DNA from: Algoriphagus hitonicola
GTDB taxonomy: Bacteria; Bacteroidota; Bacteroidia; Cytophagales; Cyclobacteriaceae
NCBI RefSeq assembly: GCF_900113375.1
Contig: NZ_FOPC01000003.1
Span: 248,001 to 312,000, forward strand
DNA: 64,000 nucleotides
Reading direction: 5' to 3'
In this document: positions 27,458 through 36,270 of the stretch, in pieces
Layout of the letters: the number at the start of each line of letters is the position of its first letter
How positions within the stretch are numbered: position 1 is the stretch's first letter
The notes under the pieces: generated by a model
What the model was told of the DNA's origin: nothing
Database searches by the model: none
The model's input: only the letters and a program-made list of their open reading frames with translations
Position numbers and translations under genes: made by a program

Positions 27458-28273
27458 TTAGACTGCTACATTATTTTCTCTCAATGCATCATTGAGGGAG
27501 GTTTTTAAATCCGTAGAAGCTTTGCGTTGTCCGATGATTAGAGCGCATGGCACTTGGTAAGTTCCCGCAGCAAATTCCTTGGCTAAAGAACCGGGAATGA
27601 CTACGGATCTTGGCGGAACATACCCTTTGTATTCGATGGGTTCTGAAGCTGTCACATCTATAATTTTCGAACTGGCAGTCAATGTGACTCCTGCTCCGAT
27701 TACGGCTTCTTTCCCGATCCGAACTCCTTCTACTATGATCGCGCGGGATCCAACAAACGCTCCGTCTTCTACAATTACGGGAGCAGCTTGAACGGGTTCT
27801 AAAACTCCCCCTATCCCTACTCCTCCACTGAGATGCACATTTTTGCCGATCTGAGCACAGGAACCGACGGTGGCCCAAGTATCAACCATCGTGCCACTGT
27901 CCACATAGGCACCGATGTTAACATAACTTGGCATCATCACCACGCCATTGGCCAAATAAGCGCCATATCGAGCTACCGCATGAGGAACTACACGAACTCC
28001 CTGCATAGCATAATTGGTCTTTAGGGCCATTTTATCATGAAACTCAAAAGGCCCCACCTCGATAGTCTGCATTTTTTGGATTGGAAAATATAAAATCACT
28101 GCTTTTTTGACCCAGTCATTTACGGTCCAAGAACCGTCCACGGCAGGCTCAGCTACGCGTAATTTCCCTGCATCAAGATCCGCAATCACGGTTTTGATGG
28201 CGATTTGAGTTTCTTTCTCTTTTAACAATTCCCGGTTGTCCCAGGCGCTTTCGATGATGGTTTTTAGTTCCAT
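27458..28273 (-). CDS. dapD: 2,3,4,5-tetrahydropyridine-2,6-dicarboxylate N-succinyltransferase
   Basis: Cytoplasmic enzyme of the succinylase branch of diaminopimelate and lysine synthesis, which succinylates tetrahydrodipicolinate. The 271 residues have an N-terminal helical part and a left-handed beta-helix of hexapeptide repeats, including YVDSGTMVDTWATVGSCAQIG and GGVGIGGVLEPVQAAPV, both diagnostic. Length is standard. Its start is only 20 bases from the divergent glycosyltransferase gene, so the two promoters must overlap the coding regions or each other. Confidence 0.95.
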   Translation of the reverse strand: MELKTIIESAWDNRELLKEKETQIAIKTVIADLDAGKLRVAEPAVDGSWTVNDWVKKAVILYFPIQKMQTIEVGPFEFHDKMALKTNYAMQGVRVVPHAVARYGAYLANGVVMMPSYVNIGAYVDSGTMVDTWATVGSCAQIGKNVHLSGGVGIGGVLEPVQAAPVIVEDGAFVGSRAIIVEGVRIGKEAVIGAGVTLTASSKIIDVTASEPIEYKGYVPPRSVVIPGSLAKEFAAGTYQVPCALIIGQRKASTDLKTSLNDALRENNVAV

Positions 28274-28293
28274 TATTTTGGTTAGTTTCGTTT

Positions 28294-29418
28294 ATGCAAG
28301 TTGAAGGTGTACAAAAGTCCCCTATTTTAATCGCTTCAGGATTAAAACCCGTCAAAGATAGCCGGGCATTTGAGAAGCTTGGACTTTCGCTGCGTGAAAC
28401 AAATAAATACAGCCTAAACTTCATAGGCTTTTCAGCAAAATCAACGTTTAAACAAGATGGAATTCGATTTTTTAGTTCAATATCCCATACAAAATCTCCA
28501 GGACAGCGCTTGAAAATGCCTTTTCGGTTTCTGCGAATTCTGCTGAAAATCAGGCCAAAAATAGTCATCTGCTGTACTTGGGAATTTTTACCTTTTGCCA
28601 AATTTTTCAAACCACTGCTTTCCTACCGCTTGATTTACGATGTACAGGAAAACTATCGCTCAAACCTCAACCTGAATCCCAACCTGAGTTCTTGGAAAAA
28701 GAAACTTGGAAAAAAGCTGATTCGCTGGGCAGAAAGTGGAAAATCCATTGATTATTTTCTATTGGCCGAGTCCAGCTACGCTTCCGAAATGCCGGAAAAA
28801 ACTCCCCACTTGATTCTCGAAAACAAGTATGCTGGCCCCCTTCCTAAGCCGATAAATGAAATCAATTTTGAAGGGAAAAAGGAATTTCATTTCGTTTTGG
28901 GTGGGACCATCTCGCCAGTTTTTGGGAGTCTAGATGTAATCAATTGGTTTGATGAAATCCTGAAAGTCCATCCCAAAAGCACACTAACTTTGATCGGACA
29001 TGTGCCCTTACCTTCCCACCAAATGGAAGTTGAAAAAATGGCGATTTCCAACCCCAAGCTGAACGTGATTTTCTCGTCTGATCCCATTGATCACTCTAAA
29101 ATTCTGAACGCTTACCAAAAGGCAGATTTCGTCCTAATGCCCTATCAAAACCTTCCTGAAATAAATTCGAAAATGCCCACTAAACTTTTTGAGGCGGCAG
29201 CATTGGGTGTGCCGCTTTTATTTTCTCCAAATCCTAAGTGGGAGCACTTTATCCAATCCTATCAAGGTGGATATCCCATCGATTTTAAAAATACCGGTTT
29301 AGCCATTACTGCTTTTCAACAAGCCCGCTTAAAATCTTATTTCACCCAAAATCCACCGGTGCAAATCTTTTGGGAAAGTCAGGAAGCTGAATTCCTGAGG
29401 CTTATCAGTTCGCTTTAA
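28294..29418 (+). CDS. Glycosyltransferase, GT-B fold
   Basis: A 374-residue protein with two Rossmann-like halves. The C-terminal half has FVLGGTISPVFGSLDVINWF, then LTLIGHVPLP, HSKILNAYQKADFVLMPYQNLPE and KLFEAAALGVPLLFS, as in GT4-type glycosyltransferases (the E of KLFEAAALG is the phosphate-contact residue). The N-terminal part has IVICCTWEFLPFAKFF. The donor and acceptor are unknown. There is no signal peptide. It stands alone, divergent from dapD by 20 bases. Confidence 0.75.
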   Translation: MQVEGVQKSPILIASGLKPVKDSRAFEKLGLSLRETNKYSLNFIGFSAKSTFKQDGIRFFSSISHTKSPGQRLKMPFRFLRILLKIRPKIVICCTWEFLPFAKFFKPLLSYRLIYDVQENYRSNLNLNPNLSSWKKKLGKKLIRWAESGKSIDYFLLAESSYASEMPEKTPHLILENKYAGPLPKPINEINFEGKKEFHFVLGGTISPVFGSLDVINWFDEILKVHPKSTLTLIGHVPLPSHQMEVEKMAISNPKLNVIFSSDPIDHSKILNAYQKADFVLMPYQNLPEINSKMPTKLFEAAALGVPLLFSPNPKWEHFIQSYQGGYPIDFKNTGLAITAFQQARLKSYFTQNPPVQIFWESQEAEFLRLISSL

Positions 29419-29741
29419 TTTGGACCCTTTTCGAATGGTGGATAAGTCAAAACTTTATCCACCGCCCCGCTGATTTTTACACGAAATTTTCCAAGCGGAA
29501 ACTCCCTGCATCATTCGTTTTAAAACCAGTTTTAAGAGATTTACCCTCTATTCTCATTTATATCTATTTATTAATCAATGGTATATCAATTTTAAAAGTT
29601 GAGCCTAATTATTTTTTTAGCCTTATCTAATTTCGTAAACACATTCTAAAATGACTTATCAACAGGTGATTTAGATTATTTCAAATATTTATTTAGATAG
29701 GACTTAATTTATTTTTATATTTGTCTGACAATTGAACGATT
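29419..29741. other. Regulatory region before the metal-transport operon
   Basis: This 323-base AT-rich gap has no gene. It holds a perfect inverted repeat TTAAAAC-CA-GTTTTAA at 29520-29535, a near palindrome CAATTTTAAAAGTTG around 29588-29602 and a TATATTTG -7 motif at 29716-29723. The inverted repeats are candidate sites for the DtxR-type regulator encoded just downstream, although neither is a classical DtxR box. Confidence 0.45.
29716..29723 (+). promoter_or_regulatory. Candidate -7 element for the metal-transport operon
   Basis: TATATTTG matches TAnnTTTG and is 18 bases before the regulator's start codon. No TTG is found 17-23 bases upstream. Confidence 0.5.
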
Positions 29742-30404
29742 ATGATTTTGACTACGGCTGAAGAGAATTATCTAAAAGCAATCTATCACCTCTCCGACGA
29801 GGGCAAAAAATCCGTTTCGACCAATGACATTGCCGCCGAAATGAAAACCAAGCCGGCTTCAGTTTCAGACATGCTCCGAAAATTGGGAGAAAAATCGGTT
29901 ATCGAATACCGCAAATATTACGGGGTTCATATCACCGAGGAAGGAAAAAAACTGGCCCTGCAGACCATTCGAAAACATCGGCTTTGGGAAGTCTTCCTGG
30001 TCGAAAAATTAAACTTTGCCTGGGATGAAGTTCATGAAGTTGCCGAGGAATTGGAGCATATTCAATCTCCCCTACTGATACAGCGACTCGATGCTTATTT
30101 GAATTTTCCCAAGTTTGATCCCCATGGAGATCCGATTCCCGACGAATATGGAGATGTACGCTCCCGACCTCGGATACAGCTCAATGAAATGGAGATCGAC
30201 CAATCCGGTCAGATTGCAGCTGTCAAGGACAGTTCGGCAGCATTCCTTAGGTACCTGGACAAAGTCGGCGCATATATCGGAGCCCGGATCAAAGTCCTGG
30301 ACAAAGTGGAGTTTGACGGGTCATTGGAGATTTTGGTCGATCAAAAGAAAACCCTCTTTATGTCAAAAGATGTTGCTTCCAATATTTTGGTTCTTCAATC
30401 ATGA
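29742..30404 (+). CDS. DtxR/MntR-family metal-dependent transcriptional regulator
   Basis: A 220-residue regulator. The N-terminal winged helix-turn-helix (about 1-65) includes KSVSTNDIAAEMKTKPASVSDML. The dimerisation and metal-binding domain carries HRLWEVFL, DEVHEVAEELEH and FPKFDPHGDPIP (ligand-type H, E, H, E, H), and the C-terminal 70 residues form the FeoA/SH3-like third domain. Manganese- or iron-loaded proteins of this family repress metal import genes. It overlaps the binding-protein gene by four bases (ATGA), so it is cotranscribed with the importer it likely controls. Confidence 0.93.
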   Translation: MILTTAEENYLKAIYHLSDEGKKSVSTNDIAAEMKTKPASVSDMLRKLGEKSVIEYRKYYGVHITEEGKKLALQTIRKHRLWEVFLVEKLNFAWDEVHEVAEELEHIQSPLLIQRLDAYLNFPKFDPHGDPIPDEYGDVRSRPRIQLNEMEIDQSGQIAAVKDSSAAFLRYLDKVGAYIGARIKVLDKVEFDGSLEILVDQKKTLFMSKDVASNILVLQS

Positions 30405-31312
30405 AAAATCTTCTTCTATTAGTTTGCTTGTTCTGCCTTTTTTCCTGCAAAATCGAGCGGGAAAACGGGCGTGAAAAACCTCTGATCGTAGCGACCACAA
30501 GTATCTTGGCGGATGGAGTTTATAATCTTGTCGGCGAAAATGCCGAGGTGGTCTCCCTTATGCCGGCCGGAGTCGATCCTCATTTGTACAAAGCATCCGT
30601 CAGAGATTTGGATCTACTTCAAAAGGCCGATTTAGTCATTTATCATGGCCTTTTTCTAGAGGGAAAAATGACTGAGATTTTTGAAAAGCTGGAATACAGT
30701 CAATCCATTATCAATATCTCTACTGAAATCCCGGATAGCCTGCTTATCCGATCGGGTCCTGAGGCCCACAGTGTGGATCCGCACATTTGGTTTGATGTCA
30801 AACTCTGGTCCCTAGCCATGAAATATACCGCAAAAGAACTGAAGGAATGGAAACCCGAATGGAAGTCAATGGTGGAGGAAAATTCTATTCTGTATCAAAT
30901 CAAACTGAATGTGCTAAACAAGGAAATCCAAGCGAAAGTCAAGGAACTGAAGGCTACGGGACAAGCTTTGATCACTGCACATGATGCCTTTGCATATTTT
31001 GGGAAGGCCTACGATTTTGAGGTGAGGGGACTTCAGGGTTTGTCCACATTAAGCGAACCCGGAATTCGAGATCTGACAGATCTGGCGGATTTCGTCGCGG
31101 AGCGAAAAATTAAAGCCGTTTTTGCCGAACAAACCATTTCCCCCAAAGCCATCAATGCCTTGGTTGCCGCTGGCAAAAATCAAGGGCATGACATCCAATT
31201 GGCTGGACCTCTTTATACAGACAGTTTGGATCAGCCCTCTACTCCTGCCGGAACCTATATCGGTATGGTACAAACCAACCTACAAATCATATTTGAAAGT
31301 CTCAAGCCATGA
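30401..31312 (+). CDS. Metal ABC transporter substrate-binding lipoprotein (TroA/ZnuA type)
   Basis: A 303-residue cluster A-I binding protein with a lipoprotein signal (CLFCLFSC, Cys 16). The predicted metal ligands are H61 (GVDPHLYKA), H128 (VDPHIWFD), H194 (ITAHDAFAYF) and D274 (LYTDSLD). That His-His-His-Asp set is the TroA-type arrangement; Mn-specific PsaA and MntC have Glu at the third position, so zinc or manganese are both possible. It captures metal in the periplasm for the permeases below. Overlaps both neighbours by four bases. Confidence 0.92.
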   Translation: MKNLLLLVCLFCLFSCKIERENGREKPLIVATTSILADGVYNLVGENAEVVSLMPAGVDPHLYKASVRDLDLLQKADLVIYHGLFLEGKMTEIFEKLEYSQSIINISTEIPDSLLIRSGPEAHSVDPHIWFDVKLWSLAMKYTAKELKEWKPEWKSMVEENSILYQIKLNVLNKEIQAKVKELKATGQALITAHDAFAYFGKAYDFEVRGLQGLSTLSEPGIRDLTDLADFVAERKIKAVFAEQTISPKAINALVAAGKNQGHDIQLAGPLYTDSLDQPSTPAGTYIGMVQTNLQIIFESLKP

Positions 31313-32097
31313 TTAAACAAGTCGAAAATCCTATTCTCGAAATTCACGATCTCACGGTCAGCTACGAACAAAGTCCCGTGCTTTGGAATGTGGACCTTTC
31401 CTTACCCGCCGCTAAACTTATTGGGATTTTAGGACCAAATGGTGCTGGAAAATCTACCCTGATCAAGGCGATTATGGGTTTGGTGGATCACAGCAGCGGT
31501 TATGTCAAAATCTTTGACAAAAACCTGAATGAGGTCCGAAGTCGGATCAGTTATGTTCCCCAGCGAGAATCAGTCGATTGGAATTTTCCAACTTCAGTTT
31601 TGGATGTGGTCACAATGGGCACTTATGGCAAGTTGGGAATTTTCAAGCGTCCCGGAAAAAAAGAAAAAACCATTGCGCTGGAGTCTCTTGAAAAAGTAGG
31701 AATGAGTGCTTTTGCCAAGCGCCAAATTTCCGAACTATCCGGAGGACAGCAGCAGCGGGTGTTTATTGCACGAGCTCTAGCTCAGGAGGCCGATCTGTAT
31801 TTGATGGATGAGCCATTTGCCGGGGTGGATATGGCTACCGAAAACGCCATTTTTGAACTACTCCAGAACATGGCAAAAGCTGGCAAATCCGTAATCGTGG
31901 TACATCATGATATTCACTCTGCGATGAAGTATTTTGACTGGATGATCATGCTCAATCTGCATTTGGTAGCATCCGGACCAAAAGATGAAGTTGTCACAGA
32001 AGACCTACTTCGGAAAACTTACGGTGGTAAACTCAACTTGCTCACTCAAGTCAATGAAATCATCCGTCAAAAGGACTTTAACCCTTTGAAGAATTAA
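31309..32097 (+). CDS. Metal ABC transporter ATP-binding protein
   Basis: A 262-residue ATPase. Walker A is GPNGAGKST, the Q loop is SYVPQRESVDWNFP (a stretch typical of the Mn/Zn importer ATPases), the signature is LSGGQQQR and Walker B is LYLMDEP. It pairs with the two membrane subunits directly downstream. It starts within the end of the binding-protein gene (ATGA overlap), and its stop is four bases before the next start. Confidence 0.95.
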   Translation: MIKQVENPILEIHDLTVSYEQSPVLWNVDLSLPAAKLIGILGPNGAGKSTLIKAIMGLVDHSSGYVKIFDKNLNEVRSRISYVPQRESVDWNFPTSVLDVVTMGTYGKLGIFKRPGKKEKTIALESLEKVGMSAFAKRQISELSGGQQQRVFIARALAQEADLYLMDEPFAGVDMATENAIFELLQNMAKAGKSVIVVHHDIHSAMKYFDWMIMLNLHLVASGPKDEVVTEDLLRKTYGGKLNLLTQVNEIIRQKDFNPLKN

Positions 32098-32100
32098 AAA

Positions 32101-33387
32101 ATGGACCATTTTCTCTATTTCTTCACCTTTCAGGATTCCTCGATTGCCTTTATCGTGATCGGAATTACACTTTTGGGCATAGGTTCGGCTTACGTGGGGA
32201 CCTTCAGTTTTTTGGACAAAAAGGCATTATTGGGAGATGCCATTTCCCATGCCGTCTTGCCCGGTATTTGCCTTGGCTTTCTCCTGGCAGGAGAAAAGAA
32301 CCCCATTTATATCGTCGGAGGAGCATTTGTCTCGGGTGCGATTGCCACCTTTTTGAGTTCCTGGCTGAAAGAAAACACCAAACTCAGTGAGGACACGATC
32401 ATAGCCAGTATTTTATCCATCTTCTTTGGATTCGGAATTGTGCTGTTGACCGTGATTCAGAAAACGGGAAACCCGGAAATGGCCGGTTTGAATCAGTTTA
32501 TTTTCGGAAATGCCATCGGGATTTTGGAAGAAGATCTTTGGATCTATGGGGGTTTGGCGGTTTTGATCATTCTGACCTTGACGATTTTCATGAAGGAATT
32601 CAGCCTATTGGTATTCAATGCTGAATTTGGAAAAGCGATCGGATACCCGATGAAAAGCATTCGGCTTCTTTTTAATGTCCTGATGATCCTTTCGGTGATC
32701 ATCGGGATTCAAGCGATCGGAGTTGTCTTGATGGCCGCATTATTGATCACGCCAGGTGCGGCGGCTCGCTTTTGGACGGATAAGCTTTCTGTACTCTTGG
32801 TGCTAGCGGGGATTTTTGCGGTCATCTCTGGAATAGCCGGAACCTACATTTCCTATGTCATTCCCCAAATGCCCACCGGTCCTTGGGTAGTCGTAAGCTT
32901 GTCTCTTTTGGCTCTGATCTCTTTCCTTTTTGCACCAAAGCGCGGAATGGTTTACCGATATTTTGCCCGAAAAAATTACCTGCGAAAAACCCAAAATGAA
33001 CACATTCTCAAAAGTATTTTCAAAGCTACAGAAGAAGGAAAATCCGGGCTAACCATAGAGGAAATCTATCAACTCTATCCCGAACAAAAGAAGCAATCCC
33101 TTAAGTCAATAAAAAATTTAAATAAAGATCATTATTTAATAGTAAATCAGAACTTTATATCCTTAACCAATAGCGGATTGACTGAAGCCAAACGCGTGGT
33201 AAGACTTCATCGTCTATGGGAATCTTACCTCAATGAATACATGAATATTGCCCCTGATCATGTGCATGAATCGGCCGAAAAACTGGAGCATTTGCTCACT
33301 CCCGAACTGGAGGCTTTGCTTGAAAGCAGACTAAATTATCCCAAACTAGATCCACACCAAGAAAACATCCCAAGAGATCATGATTAG
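32101..33387 (+). CDS. Metal ABC transporter permease fused to a DtxR-like domain
   Basis: A 428-residue fusion. Residues 1 to about 280 are a TroC/ZnuB-type permease with around eight membrane helices, including LGDAISHAVLPGI and GVVLMAALLITPGAAARF. From about 285 the protein is cytoplasmic: a winged-helix-like segment (GLTIEEIYQLYPEQKKQS) is followed by RLHRLWESYL and DHVHESAEKLEH, a DtxR dimerisation/metal-binding domain with the usual H, E, H, E, H ligands. It lacks the C-terminal SH3-like domain. It could sense cytoplasmic metal and gate transport. Overlaps the next gene by eight bases. Confidence 0.93.
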   Translation: MDHFLYFFTFQDSSIAFIVIGITLLGIGSAYVGTFSFLDKKALLGDAISHAVLPGICLGFLLAGEKNPIYIVGGAFVSGAIATFLSSWLKENTKLSEDTIIASILSIFFGFGIVLLTVIQKTGNPEMAGLNQFIFGNAIGILEEDLWIYGGLAVLIILTLTIFMKEFSLLVFNAEFGKAIGYPMKSIRLLFNVLMILSVIIGIQAIGVVLMAALLITPGAAARFWTDKLSVLLVLAGIFAVISGIAGTYISYVIPQMPTGPWVVVSLSLLALISFLFAPKRGMVYRYFARKNYLRKTQNEHILKSIFKATEEGKSGLTIEEIYQLYPEQKKQSLKSIKNLNKDHYLIVNQNFISLTNSGLTEAKRVVRLHRLWESYLNEYMNIAPDHVHESAEKLEHLLTPELEALLESRLNYPKLDPHQENIPRDHD

Positions 33388-34279
33388 TTTCGACCAAAAT
33401 GCTTTTTTAATTATTGTCACAGCATCCCTAATCGCCATTTCCTGCGGTCTGTTGGGTGTCTTTATGATGCTGCGCAAAATGGCTATGACAGGAGATGCGA
33501 TTTCCCATGCCGTGCTGCCCGGAATCGTAATCGGTTTTTTTGTATCCGGAAGTCAGCGGGGCCTTGAGGTCATTATCGGAGCAGGATTGCTCGGGATTTT
33601 AGCAACCTTGATGATTGACTGGCTCCGCAAAAAAGCCAAGGTGCAGCTAGACGCCTCGATCGGAATCACCTTTACCCTGCTCTTTGCGATTGGGATCATC
33701 CTAATCAATATTTTTGCTTACAAAGTTGATTTGGATCAGGAATGCGTACTCTATGGAGAGATCGCCTACCTTCCCATTGACCTGTGGATTACGGGTTCAG
33801 GCATGAGTATGGGGCCTAGGATTACCTGGCTTGCTGTCCTGAATTTACTTCTGGTCTTAGGCTTTATCCGATTGTTATTTAAGGAGTTAACTCTGACCAG
33901 TTTTGATGAAAACTTTGGTTTGGCACTTGGGATACCTGCAGGTGCAATCAATCTTTCGCTGATGAGTATGGTGTCTTATACTACGGTCAGTTCCTTTGAG
34001 GCGGTAGGTGCGATTTTGGTTGTTGCGCTGCTGGTCGTGCCTCCTGCGATTGCATTCCTCTGGACCAAAGAACTTATTCCTCTGATGAAACTTACCGTCT
34101 TGTTAGCCCTACTGATTTCCGTTTTAGGCTACTATTTGGCATTTTGGCTTGATTCTTCGATAGCCGGAATGATGGTCACAGTAGCAGGGGTCATTTTCTT
34201 GGTTTCTGCTGTTTTGAAAAGTAAAAAGTCTAAATTTAGTTTTGGAACTCAAGAAAAGGAGAAGTCGTTTACTCACTGA
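33380..34279 (+). CDS. Metal ABC transporter permease (second subunit)
   Basis: A 299-residue membrane protein with about eight helices, homologous to the permease half of the gene before it: GDAISHAVLPGIVIG and VGAILVVALLVVPPAIAFL are shared. It has no DtxR-like extension, so the importer is a heterodimer of one sensor-bearing and one plain permease. It ends with a short basic tail. The start lies eight bases inside the previous gene, and the stop overlaps a possible start of the thioredoxin gene by one base. Confidence 0.93.
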   Translation: MISFDQNAFLIIVTASLIAISCGLLGVFMMLRKMAMTGDAISHAVLPGIVIGFFVSGSQRGLEVIIGAGLLGILATLMIDWLRKKAKVQLDASIGITFTLLFAIGIILINIFAYKVDLDQECVLYGEIAYLPIDLWITGSGMSMGPRITWLAVLNLLLVLGFIRLLFKELTLTSFDENFGLALGIPAGAINLSLMSMVSYTTVSSFEAVGAILVVALLVVPPAIAFLWTKELIPLMKLTVLLALLISVLGYYLAFWLDSSIAGMMVTVAGVIFLVSAVLKSKKSKFSFGTQEKEKSFTH

Positions 34280-34290
34280 TGATTATTACT

Positions 34291-34746
34291 ATGAAGAAAT
34301 ACCTGATTCTGTTTTCATTTCTACTCCTAGCTCAATTGAGCTTTGGCCAGGATAAAATCGAATGGATGAAATTCGAAGATGCCATCGCAGCAAATCAGAC
34401 CAATCCCAAAATGCTTTTGATTGACGTGTACACGGATTGGTGCGGTTGGTGCAAAAAAATGGACAAGGAGACCTTTACCGATCCAAAAGTAGTCGCCTAT
34501 ATCAACGAGAAATTTCACGCCGTGAAATTAAATGCCGAAGACAACGAGCGTACCTTTGATTTTCAGGGGAAAACATTCAGTGAGGCTCAAATGGCTGCAG
34601 CGATGCGAGTTCGCTCCTATCCCAATTTTGTAGTCATCGAGCCCACTCTTAAAAATATTGCTCAACTACCAGGATACCGAACGCCGGATCAGTTTATGGC
34701 TGGGTTGAATGAATTAATCGAAAAAGCCTTTAGATCAAAACCATGA
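34291..34746 (+). CDS. Exported thioredoxin-like protein
   Basis: About 151 residues. The ATG at 34291 begins a clean signal peptide ([19 protein letters not shown]); an ATG at 34279 in the same frame adds four residues and overlaps the upstream stop. The thioredoxin fold carries the redox motif WCGWC in [16 protein letters not shown], and a conserved cis-Pro block (VRSYPNFVV). It should act on thiols in the periplasm. It overlaps mnmE by four bases and is the sixth coupled gene in the run that began with the DtxR regulator. Confidence 0.88.
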   Translation: MKKYLILFSFLLLAQLSFGQDKIEWMKFEDAIAANQTNPKMLLIDVYTDWCGWCKKMDKETFTDPKVVAYINEKFHAVKLNAEDNERTFDFQGKTFSEAQMAAAMRVRSYPNFVVIEPTLKNIAQLPGYRTPDQFMAGLNELIEKAFRSKP

Positions 34747-36125
34747 GTTTTAGCCTCGCAGAACGCGAAGATACCATCATAGCCCTGGCTACCCCACAAG
34801 GTGTCGGGGCTATTGCCGTTATACGTTTGTCTGGAAAAGACGCCATAAAAATTTGTAATGAGGTTTTTTTTGGGAAAAACCTCGAAAAACAAGACAGCCA
34901 CACCATTCATTTTGGGACGATTCGTGACGGGGAGCGGGTGATCGATGAGGTATTGGTTTCTCTTTTTGTGGCTCCTAAATCATTTACCAAGGAAAATGTG
35001 GTGGAAATCTCCACCCACGGCTCCTCCTACATTATCAATCAAGTCATTCGACTCTTTGTCAAAAAAGGAGTTCGCCTAGCCAAACCCGGGGAATTTACCC
35101 AACGGGCTTTTCTCAACGGACAGTTTGATTTGGCCCAAGCAGAGGCAGTGGCTGATTTGATTCATGCCGATTCAGAAGCTTCACACAGTGCCGCTTTAAA
35201 TCAAATGCGTGGAGGATTTTCATCGGAAATTCAGGAATTGAGAGCACAGTTGATTCACTTTGCTTCTATGATCGAGCTAGAACTGGATTTTACCGAGGAG
35301 GATGTGGAATTTGCCAGCAGGGATGATTTGAGAGTGTTGGTAGAAAAACTTCTTAGTGTGGTTGAGGAATTGATTTTAAGTTTTGACTTGGGCAATGTGA
35401 TCAAAAACGGGGTTCCCACGGTCATTGCCGGAAAACCCAATGCCGGCAAGTCCACCCTACTCAATGCCTTGCTTAATGAGGAAAAAGCCATCGTTTCGGA
35501 AATCGCTGGGACGACTCGGGATTTTATCGAAGATGAAATCAATATCGGAGGAGTTATTTTTCGGTTTATCGATACGGCCGGGCTTCGGGAAACTACTGAT
35601 ACCATTGAAGCTATCGGAGTGACTCGAACCCAAGAAAAAATGAAGACTGCATCGCTGATTCTTTACTTGTTTGATTTGAGCGATACCGACTTGGTTGAGA
35701 TCAATCGAGACATCAATAAACTGGAAAACCTCGGCGTTCCATTTCTTAAAGTAGCGAACAAAACAGATAAGGCTAAAGAAAATATTATCAATGAGTTAAA
35801 AATAAAACATCCTGACACCATTTTTATCTCTGCCGGACAAAAGGAAAACCTGGAAGGCCTCAAAGCCAGAATACTTGAACTGGTCAATCTGGATAAATTC
35901 AAGACCGGAAATACCGTCGTCACCAACGTTCGTCATTACGACAGTTTGGCCAGAACAAGAGAATCCCTGCTGGACGTATTGAATGGTTTGGACCAGGAAG
36001 TGACCAATGATTTCTTGGCCATGGATATCCGGAGATCCTTACATTATTTGGGAGAGATTACCGGTGAAATCACAACGGATGATTTGCTAGCGAATATTTT
36101 TTCGAAGTTTTGTATCGGGAAGTGA
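34743..36125 (+). CDS. mnmE: tRNA uridine-5-carboxymethylaminomethyl modification GTPase MnmE
   Basis: With MnmG, it modifies U34 of tRNAs that read two-codon boxes. The 460 residues comprise the N-terminal folate-binding domain ([18 protein letters not shown]), a helical domain and an inserted Ras-like G domain (about 216-380) with G1 [10 protein letters not shown]3 DTAGLRET and G4 NKTD, and end with the catalytic Cys motif FCIGK. It overlaps the thioredoxin gene by four bases. Together with mnmA at 55570 two enzymes of the same wobble-uridine pathway occur in this window; MnmG does not. Confidence 0.96.
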   Translation: MSFSLAEREDTIIALATPQGVGAIAVIRLSGKDAIKICNEVFFGKNLEKQDSHTIHFGTIRDGERVIDEVLVSLFVAPKSFTKENVVEISTHGSSYIINQVIRLFVKKGVRLAKPGEFTQRAFLNGQFDLAQAEAVADLIHADSEASHSAALNQMRGGFSSEIQELRAQLIHFASMIELELDFTEEDVEFASRDDLRVLVEKLLSVVEELILSFDLGNVIKNGVPTVIAGKPNAGKSTLLNALLNEEKAIVSEIAGTTRDFIEDEINIGGVIFRFIDTAGLRETTDTIEAIGVTRTQEKMKTASLILYLFDLSDTDLVEINRDINKLENLGVPFLKVANKTDKAKENIINELKIKHPDTIFISAGQKENLEGLKARILELVNLDKFKTGNTVVTNVRHYDSLARTRESLLDVLNGLDQEVTNDFLAMDIRRSLHYLGEITGEITTDDLLANIFSKFCIGK

Positions 36126-36270
36126 CATCCCGGATTCAGAATTCTTCTTCTCCTTGGACCTGAAGTCAAGCCTCTAACCTTATGTTAGATCATGGGATGA
36201 TCCTTCATTTTCTGATAATTTATATAATTTCAATCAGTAACAGATAAATGAAATATCAACCTAGATTCCT

